A stretch of 64,000 bases of DNA. Source: Akkermansia muciniphila. GTDB lineage: Bacteria; Verrucomicrobiota; Verrucomicrobiia; Limisphaerales; BJHT01. Below, piece after piece: positions 20,277 to 28,472 of this stretch. The notes beneath the pieces are model-generated. The model saw only the letters and a list, made by a program, of their open reading frames with translations. It was not told where the DNA came from and did no database searches. The translations under genes and the position numbers were made by a program. The DNA lies in the NCBI GenBank assembly GCA_945861535.1, contig CAMAUZ010000041.1:1-64000 (forward strand), in the 5' to 3' direction. Positions within the stretch are counted from its first letter, which is position 1. Every line of letters starts with the position of its first letter.

Positions 20277-20639
20277 ATGGACATTACGCACCTCGACGCC
20301 ACCCCGCCGTTCACCACCAAGGACGGCTCGGAAATCCGCGAACTCCTCGCCTCACGCAATTCCGCCATCCGCAACCAAAGCCTCGCCGAGGCCCGCGTCC
20401 CCGTCGGCGGCAGCACCCTCGAACACTATCACGCGCGCACCGAGGAGATTTACTACATCACCCACGGCACGGGCCGGATGCGCCTCGACACCGAGACGCG
20501 CGACATCCGCGCCGGCGACGCCATCGCCATCCCGCCCGGCCGCAAACACAAGCTCTGGAACACCGGCCCCGAAACCCTCCGTCTCCTCTGCTGCTGCGCG
20601 CCCGGCTACGAGCACGCGGACACGTTCATCACGGAGTGA
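20277..20639 (+). CDS. Single-domain cupin protein
   Basis: 120 residues, one cupin_2 barrel: the first motif is LEHYHARTEEIYYITHGTGR (H50, H52, E56 as metal ligands), the second GDAIAIPPGRKHKLWNTGPE (H91). It is probably a metal-binding enzyme or sensor in the cytoplasm; the substrate cannot be told. I chose ATG 20277 because the frame before it runs through a repeat. Separated by 42 bases from the following toxin-antitoxin-type cassette. Confidence 0.85.
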   Translation: MDITHLDATPPFTTKDGSEIRELLASRNSAIRNQSLAEARVPVGGSTLEHYHARTEEIYYITHGTGRMRLDTETRDIRAGDAIAIPPGRKHKLWNTGPETLRLLCCCAPGYEHADTFITE

Positions 20640-20681
20640 CTGTGGTCTCGCGGGAATTTTCCTCCTAACCACTGCACGCCT

Positions 20682-20879
20682 ATGCCCACCCAATTCATCA
20701 CCGACAAAAGCGGCAAGCGCATCGCCGTCATCCTGCCCATCGCCGAGTACCGGGCGCTGCAGGAGGACTTGCAGGACTGGGCCGCCATTGCCGAGCGGCG
20801 CACTGAACCGACCGTTCCGTTCGCCGATGTGGTCGCGCGCTTGCACCGCCGAGTAGCGTCCGCTACACCTTGCCCATGA
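20682..20879 (+). CDS. Phd/YefM-type antitoxin-like small protein
   Basis: 65 residues. The pattern FITDKSGKRIAVILPIAEYRALQEDL followed by AAIAERRTEPTVPF resembles the short N-terminal part of Phd/YefM-like antitoxin proteins, which bind DNA and often lack their C-terminal toxin-binding tail. It overlaps the next gene by 4 bases (ATGA), so it heads an overlapping cassette with HicB and HicA. No RelE or Doc toxin is nearby; it may instead help regulate hicBA. The first gene of the chain. Confidence 0.72.
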   Translation: MPTQFITDKSGKRIAVILPIAEYRALQEDLQDWAAIAERRTEPTVPFADVVARLHRRVASATPCP

Positions 20880-21082
20880 AACTTTCCGTGACCTTGGACC
20901 GAGATGAGGACGGCATCTGGATTGCCGAATGCCCCTCCATTCCCGGCTGCGTGAGCCAGGGCAAATCCAAAGCCGACGCCTTGAAAAACATCAAGGAAGC
21001 CATCGCGCTGTGCCTCGAGGTGCGCGCCGAGCGCGGCCTGCCGCTCACCATCGAAACCCAGCAGGTGGAAGTCCTCGTCTAA
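20876..21082 (+). CDS. hicB: HicB-family antitoxin
   Basis: 68 residues from ATG 20876. It has the HicB partial RNase H-like fold pattern: KLSVTLDRDEDGIWIAECPS, IPGCVSQGKSKADALKNIKEA, and a final helix plus TIETQQVEVLV. This short form lacks the C-terminal DNA-binding part, so it acts mainly by blocking HicA. Overlaps the previous gene by 4 bases and hicA by 1 base (TAATG), the expected tight coupling, though here antitoxin precedes toxin. Confidence 0.85.
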   Translation: MKLSVTLDRDEDGIWIAECPSIPGCVSQGKSKADALKNIKEAIALCLEVRAERGLPLTIETQQVEVLV

Positions 21083-21303
21083 TGCCCGCCCTCCCGGTAT
21101 TGAGCGGACGCAAGGTCGTCCGGGCGTTTGGCCAACTCGGCTGGGCAGTCGCCCGGCAACGCGGCAGCCACATCGTGTTGGTGAAGGACGGCGAAATCGC
21201 CACGCTGTCAGTACCCGATCACAAGGAAGTCGCCAAAGGCACCTTGCGCAGCTTGATTCGGACCGCCGGAATAACAGCGGAGGAATTTATCGCAGCCCTA
21301 TGA
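21082..21303 (+). CDS. hicA: HicA-family mRNA interferase toxin
   Basis: 73 residues. Double-stranded-RNA-binding-like fold of HicA: LSGRKVVRAFGQLGWAVARQ, catalytic His in RGSHIVLVKDG (H30), LSVPDHKEVAKGTLRSLIR, and the closing AGITAEEFIAAL. HicA cleaves mRNA independently of ribosomes when free of HicB. All key residues are present, so the toxin is probably active. Its start overlaps hicB by one base; its stop overlaps the glutaredoxin ATG (ATGA). Confidence 0.9.
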   Translation: MPALPVLSGRKVVRAFGQLGWAVARQRGSHIVLVKDGEIATLSVPDHKEVAKGTLRSLIRTAGITAEEFIAAL

Positions 21304-21557
21304 AACCCCAGAACATCCGTCTCTTTGTCAAAACCGGCTGCGGCTGGTGCGACGCCGCCGAGGAATGGCTCGCCGAGCACGACCTCAAATACGCCACCAT
21401 CAACGTCTCGCACGACGCCAAGGCGTTCAGCGAAATGAAGGAACTCTCCGGCCAGACCCGCGCCCCCGTCATCGAGATCGATGGCGAGATTCTCGCCGAT
21501 TTCGGGCCGGAGGAACTCGAAGAATTCTGGGAGGATCTGACGGGCGGAAAGAAGTGA
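21300..21557 (+). CDS. Glutaredoxin-like thiol oxidoreductase
   Basis: 85 residues. Thioredoxin fold with the redox motif CGWC (C14, C17) in FVKTGCGWCDAAEEWL, the cis-Pro loop TRAPVIEIDG (P56), and an acidic C-terminal helix. Probably a cytoplasmic reductase of small disulfides or an arsenate/ribonucleotide-reductase-type partner; the exact substrate is unknown. It overlaps hicA by 4 bases, so its translation may depend on the toxin cassette. lipA follows after about 100 bases. Confidence 0.85.
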   Translation: MKPQNIRLFVKTGCGWCDAAEEWLAEHDLKYATINVSHDAKAFSEMKELSGQTRAPVIEIDGEILADFGPEELEEFWEDLTGGKK

Positions 21558-21660
21558 GCCGCGGCGCACAGAAGCGGCGCCGCGAAATGAGTTGCGCGCG
21601 CGGACGAAGCCCGTTTCGGTTGCCGCCCGCTGGCCCCATCGGCCGGCGAGTTTTTCGCAC

Positions 21661-22569
21661 ATGAGCACCGCCAGCATCGAGTCCAAGCCCCGCGCCCGCC
21701 TGCCTGAGTGGCTGCGGTTGAAACTGCCCACGTCGAGCAGCTTCATCGCCACGCGCAATCTCCTCGCCGACCTCCAGCTCCACACCGTCTGCGAAAGCGC
21801 CAAGTGCCCCAACCACTGGGAATGCTGGAGCCGCGGCACCGCCACCTTCATGATCGCCGGCGATCGCTGCACCCGCGCCTGCGGCTTCTGCGCCGTCGCC
21901 ACCGCCAAGCCCCTCGCCCTCGAAGCCGACGAACCCCAACGCGTCGCCGAGGCCACCCGCCGCCTCCAGCTAAAGCACGTCGTCATCACCGCCGTCGCCC
22001 GCGATGATCTGGCCGACGGTGGCGCGGAACATTTTCGCCAGACCATCACCGCCGTGCGCGCCGCCAATCCCGGCATCGTCATCGAGGTGCTCGTCCCCGA
22101 TTTCCTCGACCGCGAACTGTCCCTCGACACCGTGCTCGCCGCCGAGCCGCACATCTTCAATCACAACCTCGAGACCGTCCGCCGACTCACCCCGAGCGTC
22201 CGCTCGCGCGCCACCTACGACCGCTCCCTGAGCGTGCTGGGCAAAGTGAAAGCCAAACGCGGCGACGCCGTATTCACCAAGTCCGGCCTCATGCTCGGCC
22301 TCGGCGAAACCGAGGCCGAACTCTTCACCGCCATGGCGGACCTGCGCGGCGTCCACTGCGACCTCCTCACGCTCGGCCAGTATCTGCAACCCACGCTGAA
22401 ACACCTGCCCGTGGTGGAATACGTCACGCCCGACAAGTTCGCCGAGTACCGTCGCGTCGCCGAGCAGATGGGCTTCGCGCACGTCGCCAGCGGCCCGCTC
22501 GTGCGCAGCTCCTATCACGCCGATGAGTTCGCGCCGATTCCTGCCAGCGCGACGGCATGCGCGGGCTGA
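21661..22569 (+). CDS. lipA: Lipoyl synthase
   Basis: 302 residues. A radical-SAM enzyme that inserts two sulfurs into octanoyl groups on lipoyl domains. Auxiliary cluster Cys in CESAKCPNHWEC (C44, C49, C55); radical-SAM Cys in CTRACGFC (C70, C74, C77); NHNLETV and SGLMLGLGE motifs; and the RSSYHADEF C terminus whose Ser binds the auxiliary cluster. ATG 21661 gives the usual N terminus. No lipB is adjacent. The tail after RSSYHADEF is short and alanine-rich. Confidence 0.97.
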   Translation: MSTASIESKPRARLPEWLRLKLPTSSSFIATRNLLADLQLHTVCESAKCPNHWECWSRGTATFMIAGDRCTRACGFCAVATAKPLALEADEPQRVAEATRRLQLKHVVITAVARDDLADGGAEHFRQTITAVRAANPGIVIEVLVPDFLDRELSLDTVLAAEPHIFNHNLETVRRLTPSVRSRATYDRSLSVLGKVKAKRGDAVFTKSGLMLGLGETEAELFTAMADLRGVHCDLLTLGQYLQPTLKHLPVVEYVTPDKFAEYRRVAEQMGFAHVASGPLVRSSYHADEFAPIPASATACAG

Positions 22570-22875
22570 TCAGGAGCGCGGGCGGCCCGCCCGCAAGTCC
22601 GCGTTGCTGTGGGGCAGGCTTCCAGCCTGCCGGTTCGGGCGGCATCCTGCCGCCCGTTCCCAACTTCCGGCACCGGCCTGGTCTCCGCGTGGAAACACGG
22701 GGCAGGGATGCCCCGTGAACCGGCAGGCAAGGACGCCTGCCCCACGGCGCGGCGCGAGAGCCAGACCGCGTGCAAAAACCGGAACTACGCCCGTTGCTCC
22801 CGCCCCCGCTCAAACGCCGGTTGCAATTCCCCTGTCCAGTCACGATAAACACCGCCGTTGCCCAAACTGATTGCC
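22570..22875. other. Gap with family C copy
   Basis: About 305 bases between lipA and the SGNH-DUF1080 gene, nearly all family C element (22608-22745) plus a degenerate version of the 22-base end sequence (TGCAAAAACCGGAACTACGC, from 22770). No gene. Confidence 0.7.
22608..22745. repeat. Family C element, copy at 22.6 kb
   Basis: Four hairpin words in series: GGGGCAGGCTTCCAGCCTGC, GGGCGGCATCCTGCCGCCC, GGGGCAGGGATGCCCC, GGCAGGCAAGGACGCCTGCC. The outer parts pair with each other over about 20 bases. Near-identical to 52583-52720 except for the central loop; right half also at 876-924. Confidence 0.85.
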
Positions 22876-24189
22876 ATGAAAAATCTCCTCCTCGCCCTTC
22901 TCGTCGCCGCCGGTCTCATCGCCCCGCCATTTCTCGCCGCGCAGACGCCCGACAAAAAGCCCGCCGCCAAAGCCGCGCCCAAAGCCGCGAAGCCCGACCC
23001 CGCGATGGCGGTCATCACCGACGATCCGAAGCTCCCGCGCGTCCTGCTCATCGGCGATTCCATCTCGATCGGCTACACCGTGCCCGTGCGCGAACAGATG
23101 GCGGGCAAGGCCAACGTCCATCGCATCCTCACCAACGGCGGGCCGACGAGCAGCGGCGTGGCCAATCTCACCAAATGGCTCGGCACCGGGAAATGGGATG
23201 TCATCCACTTCAACTGGGGCCTGCATGACCTGAAGTACATGGACACCGGCAAGCAACAAATCCCGCCGGACGAGTACGAGAAAAATCTCCGCACGCTGGT
23301 CGCCCAGATGAAAGCCACCGGTGCGAAACTGATCTGGTGCAGCACCACGCCCGTGCCCGATGCCAAGCTCAACCCGCCGCGCAAACCGGCTGACGTGCTC
23401 GCCTACAACGCCATCGCCCGCCGCGTGATGGAGGAAAACAAAATCCCCACCAACGACCTGTTCACCCACGCCGCCGCCAAGCTCGCGGAGGTCCAGATTC
23501 CGGCCAACGTCCATTTCACCAAGTCCGGCTCCGACTACCTCGCGGTAAAAGTCGCCGCCGCCCTGCGTGAAGCACTTGGCCTGCCCACGACTTCCGCCGC
23601 CGCCGCTCCCGCCGCCGCCGCCGCTGCCGGTGCTGACTGGCTCCCGCTCTTCGATGGCAAGACCCTCACCGGCTGGCGCGTCACCGAGTTCGCCGGACAC
23701 GGCGACGTGCGGGTGGAAAAGAGCCAAATCTTCCTCGATGCCGGCTCGGCGCTCACGGGCATCACGTTCACGAACAAACCGCCGGTGATGAATTTCGAGA
23801 TCGCTTACGAGGCGATGAAGCTCAACGGCAGCGATTTCTTCGGCTCGCTGACCTTCCCCTACGACAAGACGCACTGCACGCTGGTCGTCGGCGGTTGGGG
23901 CGGCGCGGTGTTCGGCATTTCGAGCATTGATGGCGCGGACGCTTCCGAAAACGAGACCTCGAAGTTCATCAAGTTCGACAACAACCGCTGGTATCGCATC
24001 CGCGTGCGCGTGACGCCGGGCCGCATCGAAGCCTGGCTCGACGACGTGCAGGAGGTGAACCTCGAAACCAAGGATCACAAAATCTCCATGCGCTCCGGCG
24101 AGATCGAAGAAAACGTCCCGCTCGGTTTCGCCACCTGGCAATCCGCCGGCGCGCTGCGCACCCTCCGCTGGCGCCCGGTGAAGAAGTAG
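22876..24189 (+). CDS. SGNH hydrolase fused to DUF1080 (3-keto-disaccharide hydrolase-like)
   Basis: 437 residues. Signal peptide (LLLALLVAAGLIAPPFLAA), Ala/Lys linker, then an SGNH hydrolase domain (about 50-235; VLLIGDSISIGY with the nucleophile Ser, ILTNGGPTSSG, NWGLHDLKYM, and VHFTKSGSDYLA near the catalytic Asp/His), an Ala-rich linker, and a DUF1080 domain (about 250-437; WLPLFDGKTLTGWR, DFFGSLTFPYDKTHCTLVVG, GFATWQSAGALRTLRWRPV). DUF1080 belongs to the concanavalin-like fold and some members cleave 3-keto-glycosides. The fusion suggests a periplasmic enzyme that removes acyl groups and cleaves a sugar. Neither activity is shown. Confidence 0.88.
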   Translation: MKNLLLALLVAAGLIAPPFLAAQTPDKKPAAKAAPKAAKPDPAMAVITDDPKLPRVLLIGDSISIGYTVPVREQMAGKANVHRILTNGGPTSSGVANLTKWLGTGKWDVIHFNWGLHDLKYMDTGKQQIPPDEYEKNLRTLVAQMKATGAKLIWCSTTPVPDAKLNPPRKPADVLAYNAIARRVMEENKIPTNDLFTHAAAKLAEVQIPANVHFTKSGSDYLAVKVAAALREALGLPTTSAAAAPAAAAAAGADWLPLFDGKTLTGWRVTEFAGHGDVRVEKSQIFLDAGSALTGITFTNKPPVMNFEIAYEAMKLNGSDFFGSLTFPYDKTHCTLVVGGWGGAVFGISSIDGADASENETSKFIKFDNNRWYRIRVRVTPGRIEAWLDDVQEVNLETKDHKISMRSGEIEENVPLGFATWQSAGALRTLRWRPVKK

Positions 24190-24571
24190 GGAGCGGCGGT
24201 ATCCTGTAGGAGCCGACGTTAGGAGGCTCTAACCTTTTCCGTGCGAGAAGCGTGCGTCGACTCGGGGAGGGTGGACCCAAGCTTGTCTCCGTCGGCATTG
24301 GCGAATTTCGGAAGTTCGGGCGGCCAACTCGCGGAAGGACGTTAGGGTCTCGTCACCTCGACTCCTACAAGACGATGACTCTCGCTTGGAGGAGCCGACG
24401 TCAGGAGGCTCCAACCTTTTCCGCGCGAGGCGCGTGCGTCGCCTCTTGAGCTGACTCGGGGAGGACGGACCCAAGTTTGTCGCCGTCGTCATTGGCGAAT
24501 TTCGGAAGTTCAGACGGCCTTCTCGCGGACGGAGGTTAGAGTCTCGTCACCTCGACTCCTACAATGAGGAG
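24190..24571. other. Gap holding a large direct repeat
   Basis: About 380 bases between converging genes, almost entirely the two-unit direct repeat at 24208-24564. No gene. Confidence 0.75.
24208..24564. repeat. Direct repeat of two 163-175 bp units
   Basis: Units 24208-24370 and 24390-24564 share AGGAGCCGACGT(T/C)AGGAGGC at the left, CGAATTTCGGAAGTTC in the middle and GTCTCGTCACCTCGACTCC at the right. The left and right ends of each unit are partly inverted copies of each other, so each unit is also a long hairpin. The second unit has about 12 extra bases. Confidence 0.85.
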
Positions 24572-25948
24572 TCACGGAAACGGCGGAAACGGCGTGCTCA
24601 CGAACGGCGAGGGCGTGCCGGGCGGGACATTCGGATCGTTCCCAAAGGCCGGGTAGTTGTCCGTCAACGTCTTCATAAATGCGACCAGCGCCGCTTCCTC
24701 GTCCGGCGTCAGCCCAAGATTCCCCACTTCCTCAAAGTTTACGTTCAGCGTCACCTCGGGCACCGGCCAACCCTTCACGCCAAACCCCGGGTCCCGATCC
24801 GACGCCACGCGGCCCAAGACGTCGCGCGTGTTGTAGAAATGAACGATTTCCTCGAGCGTCGCGAAGACGCCGTTGTGGCCGTAGGGCGCGGTGACCGCGA
24901 TGTTCCGCAGCGTCATGGTCTTGTGCTTGCCGATGTGATTGCCCGCGGGGGATTTCGTGGCCACGTCCTTGCGCCCGCCCAACCCGAGGCTGGGGGAAGG
25001 ATTGCCCGGAATGCTCGTATTGCGCGGCACGCCGATGTTTTCGTAGGTGAAATCGGTGAACAACGGGGGAAAGACCGAGCCGTTGGGGGCGATGCTGGGC
25101 TCGCTGACATGACACCGCGAACAGAGCGCCTTGAAATTGAACAGCTCCAGGCCGAACCGCTCGACCGAGGTCAGGTCGGTCATGCCGGCGACGTAAAAAT
25201 CGAACTTGGAGGTGAACCGGTTGAACGACCGGATTTTCTCGAAGGTCGCGATGGCGCGCGTCATCGCGTCATACGCGGCGATCACGCCGGGCGGCGGCTT
25301 GGCGGAGGCGGGCGCGCGTTCGTAGGAGGCGATTTGGTTCAGGTCGATGTCGAACAGCGCCTCAAAGCTGCGCCGGTAGCGGGCGTTTTCCTTCAGCCGG
25401 GTCACCACCGCCCATTTGCTGGGCATCGCCATTTCCAGCGGGTTGAGGAAGGGCTCCGCCGCCTGCTCGTCCAGATTAGCCGCCCGGCCGTTCCAGAACT
25501 GCCCGCCGACGTACTGGGCGGCCTGTCCATCCCAGTGAAACTGCGGACTGAACGCGGCATACGCGACGGCGGGCGCATTGAGCACGCCAAACCTCCCGCG
25601 CACCGAACCGCGTGAAACCGCGCTGCCCGTCTCAACATTCTCGGGATCGACGAAACCGGACGCCGGCAGCGGCTGGCCCGAAACCGGATTCTTCGGCGGC
25701 GTAAAACTGTGACAGGTGGCGCAGGCCTGATTGCGATTGAGCGAAAGGTTTTTGTCGCGGAACAGATCGCCGCCCAGCGTCTGCACATCCGTCGCGGGGG
25801 GCACGGTGGTGCGCGGCTGCGGGTTCGCCTTCAGCCAGGCCCGGAAGACCTCGAGGTTGTGCGTCGGCTGCCGTCGCTCGGCGTGCGCGGATACGGTGCA
25901 AAACAACCAGGCCGTGGTCGCGGCGGAGATAAATAGCTGCCACTTCAT
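24572..25948 (-). CDS. Di-heme cytochrome c peroxidase / MauG family protein
   Basis: 458 residues. Signal peptide (AWLFCTVSAHA), two c-heme motifs: CATCH (C76-C79-H80) and CSRCH (C276-C279-H280), plus family marks GKIRSFNRFTSKFD-like middle, GRKDVATKSPAGNHIGKHKTM, MTLRNIAVTAPYGHNGVFATLEEIVHFYN. Members oxidise peroxide or modify proteins in the periplasm; the substrate here is unknown. It lies alone on the minus strand facing the SGNH-DUF1080 gene. Confidence 0.9.
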   Translation of the reverse strand: MKWQLFISAATTAWLFCTVSAHAERRQPTHNLEVFRAWLKANPQPRTTVPPATDVQTLGGDLFRDKNLSLNRNQACATCHSFTPPKNPVSGQPLPASGFVDPENVETGSAVSRGSVRGRFGVLNAPAVAYAAFSPQFHWDGQAAQYVGGQFWNGRAANLDEQAAEPFLNPLEMAMPSKWAVVTRLKENARYRRSFEALFDIDLNQIASYERAPASAKPPPGVIAAYDAMTRAIATFEKIRSFNRFTSKFDFYVAGMTDLTSVERFGLELFNFKALCSRCHVSEPSIAPNGSVFPPLFTDFTYENIGVPRNTSIPGNPSPSLGLGGRKDVATKSPAGNHIGKHKTMTLRNIAVTAPYGHNGVFATLEEIVHFYNTRDVLGRVASDRDPGFGVKGWPVPEVTLNVNFEEVGNLGLTPDEEAALVAFMKTLTDNYPAFGNDPNVPPGTPSPFVSTPFPPFP

Positions 25949-26021
25949 AATTTTGATCGCGGGTTAATAGCACACCCAGGCACACAGTTCAAAATACCCG
26001 CGCGCCGCGCCGAGTTTGCCC

Positions 26022-26150
26022 GGAGCGCGGCTGTGTGCGCGGAGCACCAGCCGCAGCGGTTTGGCCCCGTGGGACGCCTCGGATTCCAACCGGTGCCTGC
26101 GGGGATTCGAGGCCGCTGCGGCTGGTCCTCGGCGGACACAGCCGCGCTCC
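26022..26150 (-). repeat. Family A hairpin element, copy 2 (reversed)
   Basis: Exact 36-57-36 layout, reverse orientation relative to copies 1 and 3: the left arm here reads GGAGCGCGGCTGTGTGCGCG..., i.e. the reverse complement of their right arm. The loop, read on the minus strand, aligns position by position with the other two (GAA, AGGC, GGAATC, TCC conserved). About 40 bases beyond the arm also match copy 1 (ATGAAC...GCGGCG...CAAC). It lies between the peroxidase and PQQ genes. Confidence 0.9.
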
Positions 26151-26229
26151 GTGAGTTGTGGCTTCGCCGCTCTGGGTTCATCGATTCCGGCTAGAATCAG
26201 CCTCTGACCACCAACGTCTGCTCCCGCCA

Positions 26230-27525
26230 ATGCGCATGAAAAACACCCTCGCCCCGCTGCTTCTCAGCCTCGCTTTTCTCCACGTCGCGCTCCCGACGTC
26301 CGCGCAGGAGTGGACGCGGTTTCGCGGGCCGAACGGCACCGGGATCAGCCACGCGAAAACCGTCCCCACGAAAATCACGGACGCGGACATCAACTGGAAG
26401 GTGGCGCTGCCGGGGGTCGGACATTCGTCGCCGGTGCTGTGGGGCGAGCGCGTGTTCGTGACGACCACGGGCGACAAGGCGGGCGGTTTTCAGGCGGTGT
26501 GCGTCGATGCCAGGGACGGAAAAATTCTGTGGCAGCATGATTTTCCGCTGATGCCGTTTCCGCGGCACAAGTTGAACAGCTACGCCTCCTCGACGCCCGC
26601 AGTGGATGCGGAGCGCGTGTACGTGACCTGGAACGAGCCGGAGCATTACCAGATGGCGGCGCTGGATCACGGGGGAAAGGTGGTCTGGCAGCGGGATTTT
26701 GGTCCGTTCGTCAGCCAGCACGGCTGCGGCACATCGCCGATCGTGTATCGCGGGATGGTGATCCTCGGCAACGAGCAGGACGACGCCAAGTCAGTGAAAG
26801 GTGCCACGCGCAGCGGCACCAGTTCGGTGCTGGCGGTGGACGCCAAGACGGGCGCGACCGTGTGGCAGACGCCGCGGCGCAGCGCCGTGGTCTCCTACTC
26901 GACGCCGTGTGTGTACGAGCCGAAGAACGGGCAGACGGCGCTGGTGTTCCACAGCCAAGCGCATGGGATTTACGGAGTGGAACCGTCGAGCGGCAAGGTG
27001 CTGTGGGAGTACGGACAGGCCTTCACGATGCGCAGTTGCAGTTCGCCGATCCTTGCGGGCGATTTGATTCTGGGTTCCTGCGGGAGCGGCGGCGGCGGAC
27101 ATTACGTGACCGCCGTGAAGCCCGGCGACGCCGCGGCGAAGGCGCCCGCCGCACTGGCCTACGAGATGAAAAAATCCGCGCCCTACGTGCCCACGGGCAT
27201 CGCGGTGGGCGAACTCGTGTGGCTTTGGAGCGATGGCGGCGTGCTGACGTGCCTGCACGCGCCGACGGGCGAGGTGCGTTTTCAGGAACGCGTGGGTGGC
27301 AATTTCTTCGGCTCGCCCGTGTGGGTGGATGGCCGGCTGATCTGCGTCTCCACCGCCGGCGAACTGGTCGTGGTCGAGGCGAGTGAGAAGTTCAATGTGC
27401 TGCACCGGCACGCGCTGAATGAAGTCTGTCACACCACGCCCGCCGTGGCGCTGGGACGGCTCTTCCTGCACACGGAGAAACATCTCTTCAGCCTCGGCGG
27501 GGCGAAGAAGGTGGCGGGCAATTAA
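26230..27525 (+). CDS. PQQ-like beta-propeller protein, exported
   Basis: 431 residues. Signal peptide (LAPLLLSLAFLHVALPTSA), then an eight-bladed-type propeller with the usual phrases WTRFRGPNGTGIS at the start, HSSPVLWGERVFVTT, STPAVDAERVYVTW, WQRDFGPFVSQHGCGTSP. These planctomycete-type relatives of BamB have no proven cofactor or activity, and many lack PQQ. A second one is at 48478-49752. Starts ATG 26230 (MRMKN) or ATG 26236 both keep the signal peptide. Confidence 0.9.
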   Translation: MRMKNTLAPLLLSLAFLHVALPTSAQEWTRFRGPNGTGISHAKTVPTKITDADINWKVALPGVGHSSPVLWGERVFVTTTGDKAGGFQAVCVDARDGKILWQHDFPLMPFPRHKLNSYASSTPAVDAERVYVTWNEPEHYQMAALDHGGKVVWQRDFGPFVSQHGCGTSPIVYRGMVILGNEQDDAKSVKGATRSGTSSVLAVDAKTGATVWQTPRRSAVVSYSTPCVYEPKNGQTALVFHSQAHGIYGVEPSSGKVLWEYGQAFTMRSCSSPILAGDLILGSCGSGGGGHYVTAVKPGDAAAKAPAALAYEMKKSAPYVPTGIAVGELVWLWSDGGVLTCLHAPTGEVRFQERVGGNFFGSPVWVDGRLICVSTAGELVVVEASEKFNVLHRHALNEVCHTTPAVALGRLFLHTEKHLFSLGGAKKVAGN

Positions 27526-27790
27526 TGAACCCGAACGCTGAAAGGCAGCGAGGCACCACGTTGTAGCGCAGGTTTCCAAACCTGCTGTATCGCCGACTTC
27601 TAAGTCGGCGGGGCGTTGGGTATCCGAGACGCCCGGAAAATTCCGTCGGCCGCAGGTTTAGAAACCTGCGATACAGCAGGCTTGGAAGCCTGCACTGCAG
27701 GTGCCGCCGGAAACCCGCCGCCGGGTTGGGGCTTAATTCTTGGCCGTAACTGTTCAATGAGGGCGACAGGAGCGCGCCCTCACAGCATTG
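27526..27790. other. Gap with family F and a family B-type single hairpin
   Basis: About 265 bases, filled by family F (27562-27699) and the collapsed hairpin (27747-27797) whose last bases give the STAS gene its stop codon. Confidence 0.7.
27562..27699. repeat. Family F inverted repeat, copy 1
   Basis: TGTAGCGCAGGTTTCCAAAC... at the left is mirrored by ...CTTGGAAGCCTGCACTGCA at the right; CAGGTTT...AAACCTG words repeat inside each arm. Same family as 43913-44069. Confidence 0.85.
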
Positions 27791-27797
27791 TTACGGC
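27747..27797. repeat. Single hairpin with family B ends; carries STAS stop codon
   Basis: GCCGTAAC...ATGAGGGCG pairs with CGCCCTCACAGCATTGTTACGGC around a short loop ACAGGAGCG. It looks like a family B element reduced to its outer ends. Bases 27791-27793 (TTA) are the TAA stop of the STAS gene on the minus strand. Confidence 0.75.
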
Positions 27798-28330
27798 TTC
27801 GGGCCTTCCGCCGCGCCGCCGGTGATCTTTTTCAAGTCCTCGGCCAAGAACCGGGCCACGTCCTTGAACTTCGGGACGTTGTCGGGATTGATGGCCATGA
27901 GGAGTTGGTGGGCCTCCAGACAGGTGCGGGAAATCTCTTCACGGGTGGGCGCCACCCCGCTGGTCGGCACCGCCTCGAACTGGGTGAGGCTCGGCACGGA
28001 CTGGCGGCACATTTTGAACAGGTGCGCCACGCCGAGGTTTTCCAGCAGGTCCACAATGCGCGGCGGAGCATTGACCAACTGGATGAGCCGCTCCGCCCCC
28101 TCGGTCTCCGCAATTTTCAATCCGAGACCGGACAGCACGCCCAGAAAGGTGCTGTCCATGATGACACATTCGGAAAGCTCGAGAGCGAAGGCGAGATCGC
28201 CGCGCGCGCGCAGCTCGCTGACCAGGGATTTGAAATCCACGCTCGCGGCAAAGTTCGCCCGCCCGCTGATCTTCACCAGCACCAGCTTGTCGATTATCGA
28301 CACCAACATCGTGGCTGACGGTGTGCCCAT
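27791..28330 (-). CDS. STAS domain protein (anti-sigma factor antagonist-like)
   Basis: 179 residues, longer than a bare STAS domain (about 110). The fold core is ILVKISGRANFAAS, FALELSECVIMDSTFLGVLSGLG with the phosphorylation-site-like Ser60 after Asp59, and a helical C-terminal extension of about 60 residues (TREEISRTCLEAHQLLMAIN...). Likely a cytoplasmic partner-switching regulator; no anti-sigma kinase or PP2C phosphatase is adjacent. ATG 28330 used; M8 is a possible shorter start. The stop codon lies in a repeat hairpin. Confidence 0.8.
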   Translation of the reverse strand: MGTPSATMLVSIIDKLVLVKISGRANFAASVDFKSLVSELRARGDLAFALELSECVIMDSTFLGVLSGLGLKIAETEGAERLIQLVNAPPRIVDLLENLGVAHLFKMCRQSVPSLTQFEAVPTSGVAPTREEISRTCLEAHQLLMAINPDNVPKFKDVARFLAEDLKKITGGAAEGPKP

Positions 28331-28472
28331 ACGAAATTTCCAACCCGTTAAATCCGCGCCCCATCACGGCACCCGATCACGGTGCCCGAATCCTTCTCCC
28401 GACATCCCTTCCTTCCAAGGAAGAATTTGACCGTGGCGTGCGCCGGGAAAACTCATCCCCCGAAAAATTCCC

